Positions 32,815 through 34,287 of a stretch of 34,287 bases of DNA are shown here, one piece after another. Numbering within the stretch: the first letter of the stretch is position 1; every line of letters starts with the position of its first letter. Under the pieces are notes generated by a model, which made no database searches, was not told the DNA's origin, and worked only from the letters and a program-made list of their open reading frames with translations. Source of the stretch: Ignavibacteriota bacterium (lineage in GTDB: Bacteria > Bacteroidota > Ignavibacteria > UBA10030 > UBA6906); NCBI GenBank assembly GCA_003158475.1, contig PMJR01000035.1:1-34287 (forward strand). The letters are read 5' to 3'. The translations under genes and the position numbers were made by a program.

Positions 32815-33246
32815 TCAGCGATGATTCGTACTCTCCATATATTCCCGAAGGAGAAGACGTGCCGCCATTTCGTCGACGCGCCCCTTTTCCCGTCTTTTCC
32901 GTTTCTTCATCCCCCCGTCGATGAAAGCCTGCCGCGCATCCACGGAGGTAAAGCTTTCGTCCCAAATCTCGACGGGGACAGGGACCTGTCCCCGGAGGGT
33001 GGTGATGAAGCGTCCCACCTCTTCCCCCTTTGTCCCGAGCCCTCCGTCGGGAGCGAAGGGCATCCCCACGACGACCAGGACGACCTCCTCCTCCCTTACC
33101 CTCGCGGCGATCATTGCCGGGAGCCCCGGCGTATTGTCCATCGCACCGAGCCCCCGCGTGATGATCCGCAGCGGATCGCTCACGGCGATCCCCACGCGCC
33201 TGCTCCCGTAGTCGATCCCCATCACCCTTCCGGGTTCAGCGGCCAT
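32815..33246 (-). CDS. ruvX: Putative Holliday junction resolvase RuvX/YqgF
   Basis: This is an RNase H-fold nuclease linked to pre-16S rRNA 5' processing and Holliday-junction resolution. At 143 aa it shows GIDYGSRRVGIAVSDP with the first catalytic Asp, VVVGMPFAPDGGLG, VEIWDESFTSVDARQA with the catalytic Glu/Asp, and VDEMAARLLLREYM at the C-terminus. The ATG is preceded by GAGGAG at a 6-nt spacing; this SD sequence lies within the end of the upstream RelA/SpoT gene, and the stop-to-start gap is 3 nt. The two are therefore almost certainly co-transcribed. Confidence 0.95.
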   Translation of the reverse strand: MAAEPGRVMGIDYGSRRVGIAVSDPLRIITRGLGAMDNTPGLPAMIAARVREEEVVLVVVGMPFAPDGGLGTKGEEVGRFITTLRGQVPVPVEIWDESFTSVDARQAFIDGGMKKRKRREKGRVDEMAARLLLREYMESTNHR

Positions 33247-33249
33247 GGC

Positions 33250-34287
33250 TCACTCCTCGAACCGTTCCGCCCGTTTCATCCCTCTCACCCTGCGGATCTT
33301 CTCCAGCACGCGGTTGAGGTGCTCGGTGTTCTTCACCTGCAGGATGAACGTCCCTTCAAAGAATGAATCGTGGGAATCGATGTTCACGCTCCGGATATTC
33401 GTGTCCAGCGTCGTGGATATCGCGTGCGTCAGATCGTTCAGCAGTCCGGGGCGGTCGTCGCCGGACGTCCTGATCCCGGCCACGAACATGGCCCCGTCAT
33501 CTTCGGGCCAGCGGACATCGAGGATCCGGTTGCTCTGGATCTGGAGCATGAGCCGGATATTCCGGCAGTTGCGGCGATGGATCTTCACTCCTTCCCCTGT
33601 CGTCACGAAGCCCACCACTTCGTCACCGGGGATCGGATGGCAGCACTTTGCATAGCTGTGGAGGAAATTGTCCTGTGTCCCCCCCAGCACGATGCCGGTC
33701 GCGATCCCCCGTGCGGATGTGATGAACCTGTTGAACAGCCCGTCGATTTTCCCCTCCTCCGTCACGACGGCCGACGGATGCTTCTGTTCGTCCTGGATGA
33801 TCGCGATGATCTCGTCGGGGTCGATCTTCCCCTGCCTGATCCCCAGGAAAAAGGAAGCGGTGTTCTCCAGCTTTTTTTCGTGGAGGAAATTCTCCAGGTC
33901 GTCGTTGCTGAGCGTCAGCTTCGATTTCTTCACGCGCTTCTCCCACATTTCCTTCCCTTCTTCGACCGCCTTTCTCTCCTCCTCCTTGATCCATCGCCGT
34001 ATATGCGACTTCGCCTTGTGCGTGACGGCGAATTTCTCCCAGTCGGGGTTCGGGGTCTGGTTTTTCGACGTGATGATCTCGACCTGGTCGCCGCTCTTGA
34101 GCTGTGTATCGAGCGGGACGATGCGGCCGGTGACCTTCGCGGCCAGGCAGTGGTCCCCCACCTTGGAGTGTATCTCGTAGGCGAAGTCGATCGGGGTGGA
34201 ACCCGTGGGGAGGATCTTCAGCTCACCTTTCGGTGTGAAAACGTATATCTCGTCCTGGTACAGGTTCAGCTTGAAGCTCTCCATGAG
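33250..34287 (-). CDS. RelA/SpoT family (p)ppGpp synthetase/hydrolase, C-terminal part
   Basis: The C-terminal 345 codons of a Rel/RelA/SpoT stringent-response enzyme are present; the N-terminal hydrolase and synthetase domains lie beyond the right edge, so bifunctionality cannot be judged. The TGS domain is at the visible start (YVFTPKGELKILPTGSTPID, FAYEIHSKVGDHC). A helical region and the conserved-cysteine block YAKCCHPIPGDEVVGFVTTG, with HRRNCRN, follow. A C-terminal ACT domain (FVAGIRTSGDDRPGLLNDLT to LEKIRRVRGMKRAERF) ends the protein. The Met at 34284 is internal (LMESFKLNLYQDE), not a start. It is the first visible gene upstream of ruvX. Confidence 0.95.
   Translation of the reverse strand, partial: LMESFKLNLYQDEIYVFTPKGELKILPTGSTPIDFAYEIHSKVGDHCLAAKVTGRIVPLDTQLKSGDQVEIITSKNQTPNPDWEKFAVTHKAKSHIRRWIKEEERKAVEEGKEMWEKRVKKSKLTLSNDDLENFLHEKKLENTASFFLGIRQGKIDPDEIIAIIQDEQKHPSAVVTEEGKIDGLFNRFITSARGIATGIVLGGTQDNFLHSYAKCCHPIPGDEVVGFVTTGEGVKIHRRNCRNIRLMLQIQSNRILDVRWPEDDGAMFVAGIRTSGDDRPGLLNDLTHAISTTLDTNIRSVNIDSHDSFFEGTFILQVKNTEHLNRVLEKIRRVRGMKRAERFEE

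Noticed and set aside
1-34287. CRISPR arrays, insertion sequences, prophage or defence genes
   Set aside because: I saw no direct-repeat arrays, transposase, integrase, restriction or toxin-antitoxin genes; the content is core metabolism and RNA/DNA maintenance.

Overview
This window looks like a slice of a bacterial chromosome of about 60% GC from the Bacteroidota/Ignavibacteriota/Chlorobi (FCB) lineage. I infer this from a GWxTD-domain lipoprotein-like protein, a DUF5683-like protein, a PorT-like outer-membrane barrel, a DusB of the 'APMEDVTD' type, the cmk-ispH-rpsA order, and a thrABC operon with a fused aspartokinase/homoserine dehydrogenase. Many genes carry clear GGAGG-type Shine-Dalgarno (SD) sequences, which is unusual for classical Bacteroidia and favours an Ignavibacteria-like relative. 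No mobile element, CRISPR array, rRNA or convincing tRNA is present. This is mostly core genome, densely packed, with nearly all genes on the minus strand.

Layout in minus-strand transcription order (right to left). (1) The right edge has the C-terminal half of a RelA/SpoT (p)ppGpp enzyme, then ruvX, mtgA and an AlbA_2/winged-helix regulator. (2) A short divergent region separates a plus-strand SpoU-type RNA methyltransferase from cmk-ispH-rpsA. (3) An intrinsic terminator ends rpsA. mtaB follows immediately, then a DUF512 radical-SAM gene, a DUF5683-like gene, truA, a Ser/Thr kinase with TPRs, the cobalt/nickel ECF transporter cbiM-cbiQ-cbiO, and comM. (4) A plus-strand CADD/PqqC-like gene is divergent from thrA-thrB-thrC-proC-icd. 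(5) A plus-strand pair of M16 peptidases converges on icd. (6) The left end holds a zinc-ribbon methyltransferase, a GWxTD protein, dusB, a type III polyketide synthase, an outer-membrane barrel protein and polX, which is cut by the left edge.

The most interesting element is in front of thrA. A short open frame with a Thr-rich centre (PPTTPTSP) is followed by mutually exclusive RNA hairpins: a hairpin whose 5' arm holds the Thr codons, a 10-bp antiterminator pairing, and a 13-bp terminator hairpin just before the thrA ribosome binding site. This is the architecture of a threonine-sensing transcription attenuator, analogous to enterobacterial thrL, and it would control a five-gene Thr/Pro/isocitrate cluster. 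Other points are a 70-nt near-palindrome 24 nt upstream of comM, a terminator placed directly against the mtaB start codon, and a soluble Ser/Thr kinase-TPR gene abutting cbiMQO.

All intergenic gaps are under 300 bases. Several start codons were moved from the longest open frame to an internal ATG or TTG where an SD sequence or the family N-terminus decided it.
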